Under the pieces are notes generated by a model, which searched no databases, was not told where the DNA came from, and saw only the letters and a list, made by a program, of their open reading frames with translations. Both the position numbers and the translations under genes were made by a program. 64,000 nucleotides of DNA from Flavobacterium johnsoniae UW101 (GTDB lineage: Bacteria > Bacteroidota > Bacteroidia > Flavobacteriales > Flavobacteriaceae): NCBI RefSeq assembly GCF_000016645.1, contig NC_009441.1, positions 1,612,001 to 1,676,000 on the forward strand. The letters are read 5' to 3'. Every line of letters starts with the position of its first letter. Position 1 is the first letter of the stretch. This document shows positions 50,120 through 58,831 of the stretch, piece after piece.

Positions 50120-50153
50120 CATTTTATTAGATTTTTATTCAAACCATTTTAGG

Positions 50154-50161
50154 TATTTTTG
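50154..50161 (+). promoter_or_regulatory. -7 element before the metal module
   Basis: 'TATTTTTG' matches TAnnTTTG but lies only 4 bases before the ATG at 50166. If it is used, the transcript would begin at or just after the start codon or have almost no leader. Confidence 0.4.
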
Positions 50162-50165
50162 CCGT

Positions 50166-50564
50166 ATGAGTATAAAGAAATGTACATTTCTATTTTTAGC
50201 TTTCCTCCTGTTGGTTTCCAACACAGGATTTGCTTTTGATGTACATTATTGCGGCGGAAAAATAGCCTCGGTTTCTTTAAATACTTCTGCCTCGGCATCT
50301 CCTGAAAAAAAATGCTGCGGCGATAAAGAAGGAAAATCATCTTGTTGTAAAGACAAAGTTGTTCACCTTGAAAAAAAATCAGATGATGCAACTTTTAAGA
50401 TTTTCTTTTTTCAATTAGCCTTTCCTGCTGTAATTCAGGAATACAAGCCAATTGCGTTTTTGTCTGTTCCAAATTTCAAAAACAATCAAATCATTTCGTA
50501 TTATTCTGATGCGAATGCGCCCCCGCTGTTCAAATTATACAATCAATACATTTTTTATTCCTGA
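50166..50564 (+). CDS. HYC_CC_PP family protein (metal module)
   Basis: 132 residues with a signal peptide. The family motifs occur in order: His-Tyr-Cys at 27-29 ('DVHYCGGK'), Cys pairs at 50-51 ('KKCCGDK') and 60-61 ('SSCCKDK'), and a Pro pair at 119-120 ('NAPPLFKLYNQ'). The many cysteines and a His suggest binding of a soft metal such as copper in the periplasm. It precedes a TonB-dependent receptor and a secreted HMA protein on the same strand. Function is inferred from motif and context. Confidence 0.88.
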   Translation: MSIKKCTFLFLAFLLLVSNTGFAFDVHYCGGKIASVSLNTSASASPEKKCCGDKEGKSSCCKDKVVHLEKKSDDATFKIFFFQLAFPAVIQEYKPIAFLSVPNFKNNQIISYYSDANAPPLFKLYNQYIFYS

Positions 50565-50675
50565 TTTTAATATTTAGAATCAAGCTGTCTTTGTATGGCT
50601 TGCAATTTATTGTTTAAAGTTTCTAAGTTTCGAAACTTTAAATGTCATTTCTAAATACTATTAAAATCTTTTTTT

Positions 50676-52682
50676 ATGCAAAAAAATATCATGCTTTTTG
50701 TGGTGTTTTTGCTTTCGATTTCTGTGTTTTCTCAGGAAGATTTAGAGGAAGTAAAAATCACAAAAAAGCAAAAAGGAATTAAAAAATCTTATACGCTTAC
50801 TTCAAATACATCTCTAATTACCAGTAAAGAACTTTTAAAAGCCGCTTGTTGTAATCTGGCAGAAAGCTTCGAAACAAATCCATCAATTGATGTTAATTTT
50901 TCTGATGCTTTAACAGGAACAAAGCAAATTAAAATGCTTGGGCTGACAAGTCCGTATTTAATGATTACCGAGGAAAATATTCCTTCGGTTCGTGGCGCAT
51001 CTCAGGCTTATGGTTTGTCTTTTACGCCTGGAACCTGGATCGAAAGTGTACAGATTACAAAAGGTGCCGGAAGTGTTATTAATGGCTACGAAAGTATTTC
51101 GGGACAAATAAATACCGAGCTTTTAAAACCATTAAGTGATATTCCATTTTTTCTAAATGCCTATAGTTCTACCGATTCCAGATTTGAGCTGAATACCCAT
51201 TTCAATAAAAAACTGTCTGATAAATGGGCAACAAGTTTGTTTGTACATGGAAATGCGCGTGTGGCAAAAAATGACATGAACCATGATGGATTTTTGGATA
51301 ATCCGCTGGGAAAACAAATAAACGTTTTAAACCGTTATCAATATTATGATCCCGAAAGTGGTTTGGTAAGTTTTATCAATTTCAGATATATGAATGATAA
51401 AAAACAAACCGGAGAAGTTGATTTTGATAAAGACCGTGACCGTGGTACAACAAATCATTGGGGATCTGAAATTAATACAGAGCGTTTTGATGTTTCAACA
51501 AAAATTGGTTACGTTTTTAAAGATATGCCTTATCAAAGTATTGGCTTTCAAAACGCTTTTAACAGTCATAAACAAGATTCGTATTTTGGTCTGAATTTAT
51601 ATGATATTAAACAGAATAGTTTTTATTCTAATTTAATTTTCAATTCGATTATCAATAATACAATGCATAAGTTCACAACGGGTTTGAACTTTTCATACGA
51701 TCAATATCAGGAATTTGTGAATGCTAATGATTACAGCCGAATCGATAATTCGGTTGGTGCGTTTTTTGAATATACTTATGACAATACAGATAATTTCAGT
51801 ATTATTTTAGGCGGAAGAGTCGATAACCATAACCGATTAGGCTTTTTTGCGACACCGCGTTTACATGTGCGGTACAATCCATGGAAAAATGGAGTACTTC
51901 GTTTTTCTGCCGGAAGAGGAAAACGTTCGGCTAATATTTTTGCAGAAAACCAACAGCTTTTTGCAAGTTCTAGAACGTTCTCAATTTTGGATAAGAATGG
52001 AAAAATCTACGGCTTAAATCCTGAAATTGCATGGAATTACGGAATCAGTTTTTCGCAGAAATTTAAAATTTTCAATAAAAATGCCGAAGCAGGATTTGAT
52101 CTATACAGAACCGATTTTCAAAATCAGGCCATTGTTGATATAATGCAGAGTCCGCAGGATGTTTTGTTTTATAATTTAAAAGGAAGTTCTTTCGCAAACA
52201 GTCTTCAGGTTGAGTTTAATTATGAACTTATTCATAATTTAAATTTAAGAACAGCTTATAAATATTACGACATCCAGACTGATTATTTAAGAGGAACTTT
52301 TCAGCGTCCGCTTCAGGCAAAACATCGTTTTCTTGGAAATTTAGAATATGAAACGACTTTAAAAAACGATAAACAATGGAAGTTTGATTATACTTTTAAC
52401 TGGTCGGGAAAACAGCAATTGCCTTATACAGCTTCGAATCCGGCAGAAGATCAGTTCCCTGATTTTTCACCTTCTTATGCTGTTATGAATGCACAGGTTA
52501 CAAGAGTTTTTTCACCTGTTTTTGAAGTATATGCAGGCGGAGAAAACATTGGAAATTATAAACAGCAAAAAGCAATACTTGGGGCAAATGATCCTTTTGG
52601 GCCAAATTTTGATGCCTCTGTAGCATATGCGCCAATTTTTGGGCAGATGTATTATGCGGGATTACGATTTAAGATAAAATAA
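50676..52682 (+). CDS. TonB-dependent receptor, probable metal (copper) importer
   Basis: A 668-residue outer-membrane receptor with signal peptide 'MQKNIMLFVVFLLSISVFSQ'. A TonB-box-like 'DLEEVKITKKQKG' follows directly with no N-terminal extension. The plug begins with a Cys pair in 'LLKAACCNLAESFETNPS' (58-59) and continues 'GVYESISGQINTEL'-like to the barrel (actual 'GYESISGQINTELLKPL'). The barrel ends 'YYAGLRFKIK'. The Cys pair echoes the CC motifs of the protein before it. With the HMA protein after it, a role in copper or a related metal is likely. Confidence 0.92.
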   Translation: MQKNIMLFVVFLLSISVFSQEDLEEVKITKKQKGIKKSYTLTSNTSLITSKELLKAACCNLAESFETNPSIDVNFSDALTGTKQIKMLGLTSPYLMITEENIPSVRGASQAYGLSFTPGTWIESVQITKGAGSVINGYESISGQINTELLKPLSDIPFFLNAYSSTDSRFELNTHFNKKLSDKWATSLFVHGNARVAKNDMNHDGFLDNPLGKQINVLNRYQYYDPESGLVSFINFRYMNDKKQTGEVDFDKDRDRGTTNHWGSEINTERFDVSTKIGYVFKDMPYQSIGFQNAFNSHKQDSYFGLNLYDIKQNSFYSNLIFNSIINNTMHKFTTGLNFSYDQYQEFVNANDYSRIDNSVGAFFEYTYDNTDNFSIILGGRVDNHNRLGFFATPRLHVRYNPWKNGVLRFSAGRGKRSANIFAENQQLFASSRTFSILDKNGKIYGLNPEIAWNYGISFSQKFKIFNKNAEAGFDLYRTDFQNQAIVDIMQSPQDVLFYNLKGSSFANSLQVEFNYELIHNLNLRTAYKYYDIQTDYLRGTFQRPLQAKHRFLGNLEYETTLKNDKQWKFDYTFNWSGKQQLPYTASNPAEDQFPDFSPSYAVMNAQVTRVFSPVFEVYAGGENIGNYKQQKAILGANDPFGPNFDASVAYAPIFGQMYYAGLRFKIK

Positions 52683-52687
52683 CGGAT

Positions 52688-52743
52688 CAATATCAATAAC
52701 AATATCAATAACAATATCAATAACAATATCAATATCAATAATA
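52688..52743. repeat. 12-bp tandem repeat between receptor and HMA genes
   Basis: The unit 'caatatcaataa' occurs three times in full (52688-52723), followed by a fourth, altered copy up to about 52743. The array starts 6 bases after the receptor stop. Copy number may vary and change the spacing to the HMA gene. Confidence 0.9.
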
Positions 52744-52769
52744 AATTTATAACACTAAATAATAGACAA

Positions 52770-53114
52770 ATGAAAAATTTGATTTTAATCGCGATGATTA
52801 CTTTTTTAGGATTTTCGGCTCAGGCTCAAACCAAAAAGAATAAAAATTTAAAATATACTACTGAAGTAAACGGTAACTGTGAACAATGTAAAAAGCGTAT
52901 AGAGAAAGCTGCATATGGTGTTCCGGGTGTAAAAACAGCATCTTGGGATATCAGCTCACATCAATTGGCTGTAATTTTAAATGAAGAGAAATCTTCGCCA
53001 AAAGATTTAAATCTGGCAATTGCAAAGGCAGGGCATGATACTAAAGATGCTAAAGCAACAGATGCCGATTATGAAAATTTGCATTCTTGCTGTAAGTACG
53101 AAAGAGAAAAATAA
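52770..53114 (+). CDS. Secreted heavy-metal-associated (HMA) domain protein
   Basis: 114 residues with signal peptide 'MKNLILIAMITFLGFSAQAQ'. One ferredoxin-like HMA fold follows: the metal site is 'NGNCEQCKKRIE' (Cys37, Cys40), and 'VPGVKTASWDISSHQLAVIL' is the usual strand pair. A late His89 ('KAGHDT') and a C-terminal 'HSCCKY' (Cys107-108) add further ligands. It is probably a periplasmic metallochaperone for copper or a similar ion linked to the receptor upstream. A strong terminator ends the module. Confidence 0.92.
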   Translation: MKNLILIAMITFLGFSAQAQTKKNKNLKYTTEVNGNCEQCKKRIEKAAYGVPGVKTASWDISSHQLAVILNEEKSSPKDLNLAIAKAGHDTKDAKATDADYENLHSCCKYEREK

Positions 53115-53120
53115 TTTTTT

Positions 53121-53149
53121 AAGCCCGAGTTACGAACTCGGGCTTTTTT
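53121..53149 (+). terminator. Terminator of the metal module
   Basis: 'aagcccgagtt' pairs perfectly with 'aactcgggctt' over loop 'acg', followed by T residues, 7 bases after the stop. Confidence 0.95.
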
Positions 53150-53242
53150 AATAGTTAATTTATCTTTAAAATATGGCTTTTAATTGTGGTTAAAGCAAAT
53201 TATTGTTAATTTCACGAACTTATAAATAAACCAAATACATTT

Positions 53243-53923
53243 ATGACTAAGTTTGATTGGACCCAGTTAATAAACCCTGAATTTTACATAACTTTAAGTA
53301 TCGGAGGTTTTGAAATTGGGCTGTTTATTGTTCTGTTTATTGTTTTTGCAGAAACAGGACTTTTTGCAGGTTTTTTTCTACCAGGAGATAGTTTGCTTTT
53401 CTTAGCTGGTATTTACAGCCGCGATTTAATTCAAAATGTAGTTTATATCCCAGGTGATTTTATAAATGTGTTTTTGCTTTCGACTGCTGTTGCTATTATG
53501 GGAGTTTTAGGAAATATGACAGGCTACTGGTTTGGAGCAAAAAGCGGTTATTATTTATTTAAAAAAGAAGATACATTCTGGTTTAAGAAAAAATATCTTT
53601 TACAGTCAAAAGATTTCTTTGAAAAATATGGCGGAAAAGCAATTATATACGCGCGTTTCCTTCCAATCTTTAGAACTTTCGCTCCAATTATTGCAGGGAT
53701 TGTTTCAATGGACAAAAAGAAATTTATGTTTTTCAATATCCTGAGTTCTTTCTTGTGGTCATTTATCTTAATTTTTGCCGGACATTATTTATACGGAGTG
53801 TTCTTAAAACAAGGAATTGATCTAAAACACCACATAGAATATATCATTATTATAATTGTTATTATATCAACTTTCCCGGTTCTTCTAAAACTTTTAAAGA
53901 AGAAACCAGTTGAAAAAATATAA
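53243..53923 (+). CDS. DedA family membrane protein
   Basis: 226 residues with about five helices. DedA/SNARE-associated signatures are 'ETGLFAGFFLPGDSLLFLAG' and 'IYARFLPIFRTFAPIIAG'. DedA proteins are now linked to lipid (undecaprenyl phosphate or phosphatidylethanolamine) flipping and membrane homeostasis. A weak promoter (TTG 53184-53186, 'TAATTTCA' 53207-53214) precedes it. It is a single gene. Confidence 0.93.
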   Translation: MTKFDWTQLINPEFYITLSIGGFEIGLFIVLFIVFAETGLFAGFFLPGDSLLFLAGIYSRDLIQNVVYIPGDFINVFLLSTAVAIMGVLGNMTGYWFGAKSGYYLFKKEDTFWFKKKYLLQSKDFFEKYGGKAIIYARFLPIFRTFAPIIAGIVSMDKKKFMFFNILSSFLWSFILIFAGHYLYGVFLKQGIDLKHHIEYIIIIIVIISTFPVLLKLLKKKPVEKI

Positions 53924-53940
53924 TTTACTATACAAGGCTA

Positions 53941-53975
53941 AAAAGTCCGAAGTTCTAAACTTCGGACTTTTTTTA
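53941..53975 (+). terminator. Terminator of the DedA gene
   Basis: 'aaaagtccgaagtt' pairs with 'aacttcggactttt' over a short loop, followed by further T residues. Confidence 0.9.
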
Positions 53976-54084
53976 TGTCTATTGTTGTCTTTTGAATTTT
54001 GATTTAATAGATGTCTCGACGGTTTCAACTGCCGGCAATATTTATGAAATACATTGAGTTTGAAATGCAGAATAATAAAAAGAG

Positions 54085-54130
54085 AAAAGCTTCAATTCAG
54101 TTTTTTAAAAATCTGAATTGAAGCTTTTTT
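54085..54130. terminator. Terminator of the rod-shape operon
   Basis: 'aaaagcttcaattcag' pairs with 'ctgaattgaagctttt'. It lies 40 bases after rodA on the minus strand and is T-rich on both sides. The DedA gene has its own terminator, so this one mainly serves rodA. Confidence 0.85.
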
Positions 54131-54169
54131 AAAATTATTTATATAGTTGTATTAGGAATTTAAAGTCCC

Positions 54170-55405
54170 TTACCATTCATTTACTTTATTAGCATCCATT
54201 TTTAAGAAGATAAACAGCAAAATAGTGAATCCCCAAAGTCCGGAACCTCCATAAGAAAAGAAGGGCAGAGGCACTCCAATTGTTGGGAAAATTCCAATTA
54301 CCATGGCAATATTTACAAAGAAGTGTATAAATAAAATTCCGGCAACACAGTAACCGTAAACCCGGCTGAATTTGGTTTTTTGCCTTTCAGCTAAATAAAT
54401 TACTCTTAAAAATAAACCTGTAAAAAGTAAAATAACAACCAATGAACCGGCAAATCCCCATTCTTCTCCAACAGTAGTAAAGATATAATCGGTATGTTGT
54501 TCAGGAACGAAACCTCCTTTGGTTTGTGTTCCTTCTAAAAATCCTTTCCCAATCCATCCTCCAGATCCAATAGCAATTTCAGATTGATTCGTATTGTATC
54601 CAATACCTTTCATATCAACCGTTTTTCCAAGAAGGATATTAAAACGGTCTCTGTGGTGTTGTTTAAAAACGTTGTCAAAAACATAATCTACAGAAAGAAC
54701 AAATCCCGAAATAAGTGCTAGTAAAATGGCACTTAAAAGAATATTTCTGTCAACAGCCCTGCCTTTAAAATGTATAATAATTAATACACCAAGTGCTATT
54801 AAGATTACTACATAAGGTTCTAATATCAGGGTTAATACAAATAATAAAATAGTAATAAAACCAGTCCACACATACCATGACGGCAGTCCTTCTCTAAATA
54901 AAACCAAAATGAAAACACTATAAATTAAAGCACTTCCAGGATCGGGCTGCGGTAAAATAAGCATTACAGGCAGAAAGACAATTGCTAGTGCTTGTATTTG
55001 CCTGTTGGTTTCTTTTAGGTTAATTTGTGTATCACTTAAATATTTGGCTAACGCCAATGAAGTAGCAGCTTTTGCAAACTCAGAAGGCTGAAGTGTAAAA
55101 CTTCCAATTGCGTACCAGCATCGCTGACCTGCAATTGTTTTACCAAATAAAAACAAACCGGCCAAAGATAAAAGAGCAACACCAAAAATTATACTGGCAT
55201 ATTTTTCATAAAATTTTCCATCAACAAAAAGCACAACAAAAATTAATGGAATTGTACATCCAATAAAAATTAATTGTTTTTGATAGGTTCCATCAGTTGA
55301 TAATAATGATGATGAGTAAATATTCAGCCACCCTAATACTACCAGCGAAATGTAGATAAAGACACTTATCCAGTCAATATTATTTTTTACACTTTGATTT
55401 TTCAT
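54170..55405 (-). CDS. rodA: Rod-shape SEDS glycosyltransferase RodA
   Basis: The peptidoglycan polymerase of the elongation machinery, 411 residues with about ten helices. SEDS signatures are 'WYAIGSFTLQPSEFAKAA', 'PDPGSALIY', 'GSGGWIGKGFLEGTQT' and 'EQHTDYIFTTVGEEWGF'. It works with PBP2, encoded just upstream, to build lateral wall. It is the last gene of the purH-mre-pbp2-rodA run. Confidence 0.96.
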   Translation of the reverse strand: MKNQSVKNNIDWISVFIYISLVVLGWLNIYSSSLLSTDGTYQKQLIFIGCTIPLIFVVLFVDGKFYEKYASIIFGVALLSLAGLFLFGKTIAGQRCWYAIGSFTLQPSEFAKAATSLALAKYLSDTQINLKETNRQIQALAIVFLPVMLILPQPDPGSALIYSVFILVLFREGLPSWYVWTGFITILLFVLTLILEPYVVILIALGVLIIIHFKGRAVDRNILLSAILLALISGFVLSVDYVFDNVFKQHHRDRFNILLGKTVDMKGIGYNTNQSEIAIGSGGWIGKGFLEGTQTKGGFVPEQHTDYIFTTVGEEWGFAGSLVVILLFTGLFLRVIYLAERQKTKFSRVYGYCVAGILFIHFFVNIAMVIGIFPTIGVPLPFFSYGGSGLWGFTILLFIFLKMDANKVNEW

Positions 55406-55420
55406 TTGAAATAATCTTTG

Positions 55421-57394
55421 TTAGTTTTTCTTAGTGGTGTCTACCGCTGTTTTTTTTACTTCAGTTGCTGGTGCCGTTGTAACGGGTGCTTTTGGTTTTA
55501 TGATTTTTGCCTGTAAAACAGAATCTTTTGGTACAGACTCAATTTTAAGAGCTTCGCTTATTCCGCCTAACTTAGCATATTCAGAAACTAAACTTTTATT
55601 TAATACTCTTACTTCCAGATCTGTTCTGGTAATTTTGTGTCGCAAGTATTTTTCGATCATTAAACTGGCTATCGGGCCTGCAACTGTTGCTCCAAAACCT
55701 CCATTTTCAATCATAACCGCAATAGCAATTTTTGGATTGTCTTTTGGTGCGAACGCAACAAATATAGAGTGGTCTTTAAGTTTTTCTCTTTTACCATTTA
55801 TTTTAGCATAATTTTCGGCAGTTCCTGTTTTTCCGCAAATATCAATTCCCTCTACTCTAAGAGCGTAAGCAGTACCTTTGTTATAAACATCAAATAAACC
55901 GCTGATAACCGGAGGGAAATACTTTTGATCAATTGTAGTCACGTGTTTTGTAGTGAATTTTTCATCAATTTTTTCGCCCTCAATTTTCTTAATGATGTGA
56001 GGTGTATAGTAATAACCCTGATTAGCTACTGTTGCCATCATGTTGGCTAATTGAATAGGGGTCATTAAAACCTCTCCCTGACCAATTGCATTCGATACAA
56101 TGGTTGAACTTCTCCATCCTCCGTTAGGATAGATTTTTTTGTATGTTTTTGATGTTGGAATATTTCCTCTTCTACCGATTGGTAAATCATATCCCATAAA
56201 TTGGCCTAAACCGAAACTTTTTACGTGGCTGCTCCAAACATCTACAGCTTGTCCCGGATCTTTATACTTATTGATAGTCAGCATGTATGCCTGTCCGAAA
56301 TAAGTGTTACAAGAATTGTAAATTCCGTTATGCAATTGATGAGGTCCAAAACCGTGGCATTTCATGAAACGACCGCCTCCATAACTAAATCCGTGGTGAC
56401 ACATAAAAGTAGTCTGTTCATTAATAACTCCTTCTTGAAGAGCAACAAGACCAGTCAAAATTTTAAATGGAGAACCTGGAGGATACTCAGCTAAAAGTCC
56501 TCTGTCGTATAAAGGTTTTGCAATCGAATCGTGATATAAAAGCGTGTAGTTTTTAGATTTTTGTCTTCCAACCAAAATACCCGGATCATAAGAAGGAGCG
56601 GTTACTAATGCTAAAATTTCACCCGTTTTAGGTTCGATAGCAACAATTCCACCTCGTTTATTAATCATTAATTCCTCGCCATATTTTTGAAGTTCGGCAT
56701 CAATGGTTAGGTTGATATCTTCTCCGGCAACGGCGATCGTATCATATTTTCCTTCTTTATATGGACCTATTTCTCGGTTGTATTTGTCTTTTTGAATGTA
56801 TTTTACACCTTTTACACCGCGTAAAATTTCTTCATAGCTTTGCTCTACACCTTGCTGCCCAATTAAATCTCCACTGTTATAATATGGATTTTTTTTAATT
56901 AAGTTTTCGTTTACCTGAGTAATAAAGCCAAAAATATTAGCGCCATAATCTACCTCGTAATCGCGAAGAGAACGTTTTTGGAAATAGAAACCTTCATACT
57001 TTCTGATTTTTTCCTGAAAAGCAGCAAATTCATTTTTGTTTAACTGCGATAAGAAAACAGATGGGAGTCTTGGGCTGTAAACTTTTGCCTTTGCAATTCT
57101 TTTGTCATATTCTTCACGAGTGATATTTAACAATGCGCAAAATTCTTCAATGTTTATATCTTTTCCAATTTCTCTTGGAATAACCATGATATCATAAGAA
57201 GCCTGATTGGCAACTAATAATTTACCATTTCGGTCATAAATATAACCACGTTCAGGATAGTCATAGACTTTTTTAATTGCATTATTTTCTGATTTCAATT
57301 TGAATGAATCGTCAATAATCTGCAGATAAAAGATCCGAATCACTAGCAAAGATGCTGCAATAATAATTAAAGAGGGCAGCAGAACTTTTCTCAT
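55421..57394 (-). CDS. mrdA: Penicillin-binding protein 2 (elongation transpeptidase)
   Basis: 657 residues: one N-terminal membrane helix, a pedestal domain ('KKVYDYPERGYIYDRNGKLL'), then the transpeptidase. The active site motifs are 'PPGSPFKILTG' (SxxK Ser), 'YNSCNTYFG' (SxN) and 'CGKTGTAENY' (KTGT). The C-terminal 40 residues are a Lys/Pro/Thr-rich tail. Its start overlaps the end of mreD by 4 bases. Confidence 0.96.
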   Translation of the reverse strand: MRKVLLPSLIIIAASLLVIRIFYLQIIDDSFKLKSENNAIKKVYDYPERGYIYDRNGKLLVANQASYDIMVIPREIGKDINIEEFCALLNITREEYDKRIAKAKVYSPRLPSVFLSQLNKNEFAAFQEKIRKYEGFYFQKRSLRDYEVDYGANIFGFITQVNENLIKKNPYYNSGDLIGQQGVEQSYEEILRGVKGVKYIQKDKYNREIGPYKEGKYDTIAVAGEDINLTIDAELQKYGEELMINKRGGIVAIEPKTGEILALVTAPSYDPGILVGRQKSKNYTLLYHDSIAKPLYDRGLLAEYPPGSPFKILTGLVALQEGVINEQTTFMCHHGFSYGGGRFMKCHGFGPHQLHNGIYNSCNTYFGQAYMLTINKYKDPGQAVDVWSSHVKSFGLGQFMGYDLPIGRRGNIPTSKTYKKIYPNGGWRSSTIVSNAIGQGEVLMTPIQLANMMATVANQGYYYTPHIIKKIEGEKIDEKFTTKHVTTIDQKYFPPVISGLFDVYNKGTAYALRVEGIDICGKTGTAENYAKINGKREKLKDHSIFVAFAPKDNPKIAIAVMIENGGFGATVAGPIASLMIEKYLRHKITRTDLEVRVLNKSLVSEYAKLGGISEALKIESVPKDSVLQAKIIKPKAPVTTAPATEVKKTAVDTTKKN

Positions 57395-57897
57395 CGTTTA
57401 TTGGGCTTAATAATGTAAATTATTATAATTGAAGTGATTATTGTAAAAATGGTGCTAAACAGAGTTCTTAGTAAAATATCTATTATGAACTTAAACTGAA
57501 AAGCTTCCAGCGTAAAAAGTACGATGTGATGCAGCAGGACAGATACTAATATAAATGAGAACCGCTCAGGAGTTAAAGATTCATTTAGTTTGATAGTTTG
57601 ATATTCATAACTTAATCCAAATGAAAATTTAAAGAAATAAGGTCTGTAATATGCTAATATAACGCAGGCTGTTGCGTGAATTCCGCCTGAGTTGCAAAAC
57701 ATATCCATAACTAATCCTAATAGAAAACTCGAAACAATGAGTCCAGCTCGATTGCTGTTTACCGGATATAAAATAATATATAAGATATATGGGAAAGGAC
57801 TTATGTAGCCTAAAAAATTCATGTTGTTAAAAATAACAACCTGAATTGCCAGCAGCATAATGAATCGAAAAATATTTACCAACAAAGCACTACTCAT
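57391..57897 (-). CDS. mreD: Rod shape-determining protein MreD
   Basis: 168 residues, a hydrophobic protein with about five helices. 'FPYILYIILYPVNSNRAGLI' and 'GLVMDMFCNSGGIHATACVI' carry the weakly conserved MreD pattern. It overlaps mreC by 8 bases and mrdA by 4, which places it firmly in the elongasome operon. Confidence 0.9.
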   Translation of the reverse strand: MSSALLVNIFRFIMLLAIQVVIFNNMNFLGYISPFPYILYIILYPVNSNRAGLIVSSFLLGLVMDMFCNSGGIHATACVILAYYRPYFFKFSFGLSYEYQTIKLNESLTPERFSFILVSVLLHHIVLFTLEAFQFKFIIDILLRTLFSTIFTIITSIIIIYIIKPNKR

Positions 57898-58720
57898 CTT
57901 TTTCTTTGCTTTTCTTTTCTAAATTAATAAGTTCTTCTCTGTCCTTACTTTTAATAATATATACGTGTCCTAAGTTGGTCATATCATTAAATAACTTAAC
58001 GTTTATGACATAGTAACTTGTGTTCTTTTTAATGTAAATTTTATCTACAGTTCCAATGTTTATTCCTTCAGGGAAAATTACAGATTGTCCTCCGGTAACA
58101 ATAGTGTCGCCTTTTCTAATTGAAGCTAATCTAGGAACATCTTCTAATTGAACAAATCCTGTGCTTTTTCCATCCCAGGTTAAAGAACCAAAGTGATTTG
58201 ATTTTTTTATTTTAGCATTGATCTGTGATTTCATATTCAAAATACTTACCACAGTTGAGTAATTTGCCGAAGTATTATCTACAACTCCAATAATACCTAA
58301 ACTATTTATAACTCCCATATCTTGTTTAACTCCTTCCTTTTTTCCTGAGTTAAGTGTGATAAAGTTTTCGTGTGTATTGTAAGAGTTGTGAATTACTTTT
58401 GAAACTATGATATCGGCAGGTTTAACTCCTCTAATGCTGTCTGGAAAAGGTGCCTTTGTGGTGTCTTCTTTATTAAATAAAAGACTTTTTAACCTTGCGT
58501 TTTCAAGTACAAGCTCGTCATTTTCAGCTCTTAAATTCAAATATTCGTTTACACGATTGATTCTCTCATAAACACCTCCGCTTAAAAAATTAGCCGAACT
58601 GATTACTCTGCTTCTGTGATAGGAATGCGATTGAATTGTAAGAGTCAACGAAATACCTAAAAGCAGCAAAAACAGTAACCGATTACTGTTTCTTATAATG
58701 AAATTAAAAATTTGCTGCAT
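57890..58720 (-). CDS. mreC: Rod shape-determining protein MreC
   Basis: 276 residues: a short cytoplasmic start, one helix (about 14-32), a coiled coil ('YLNLRAENDELVLENARLKS') and a beta-barrel periplasmic domain with 'TLNSGKKEGVKQDMGVIN' and 'GDTIVTGGQSVIFPEGINIG'. It forms filaments that couple MreB to the wall synthases. It is separated from mreB by a 111-base gap holding a hairpin. Confidence 0.94.
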   Translation of the reverse strand: MQQIFNFIIRNSNRLLFLLLLGISLTLTIQSHSYHRSRVISSANFLSGGVYERINRVNEYLNLRAENDELVLENARLKSLLFNKEDTTKAPFPDSIRGVKPADIIVSKVIHNSYNTHENFITLNSGKKEGVKQDMGVINSLGIIGVVDNTSANYSTVVSILNMKSQINAKIKKSNHFGSLTWDGKSTGFVQLEDVPRLASIRKGDTIVTGGQSVIFPEGINIGTVDKIYIKKNTSYYVINVKLFNDMTNLGHVYIIKSKDREELINLEKKSKEKDE

Positions 58721-58769
58721 TTCTTGTCTGGTTATTTTGTTTCAGGATATGCTTTAAGGTTTCAGAATT

Positions 58770-58802
58770 ATTAGAGTCAAATATTAAAAATTTGACTCTA
58801 AT
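58770..58802. terminator. Hairpin between mreB and mreC
   Basis: 'attagagtcaaat' and 'atttgactctaat' form a perfect 13-bp stem over a 7-base loop. No poly-T follows on the minus strand, so it is more likely an attenuator, RNA-processing or stability element than a full terminator. Confidence 0.55.
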
Positions 58803-58831
58803 AAAAGTATATTGGTTGTTATTTTTTGATC

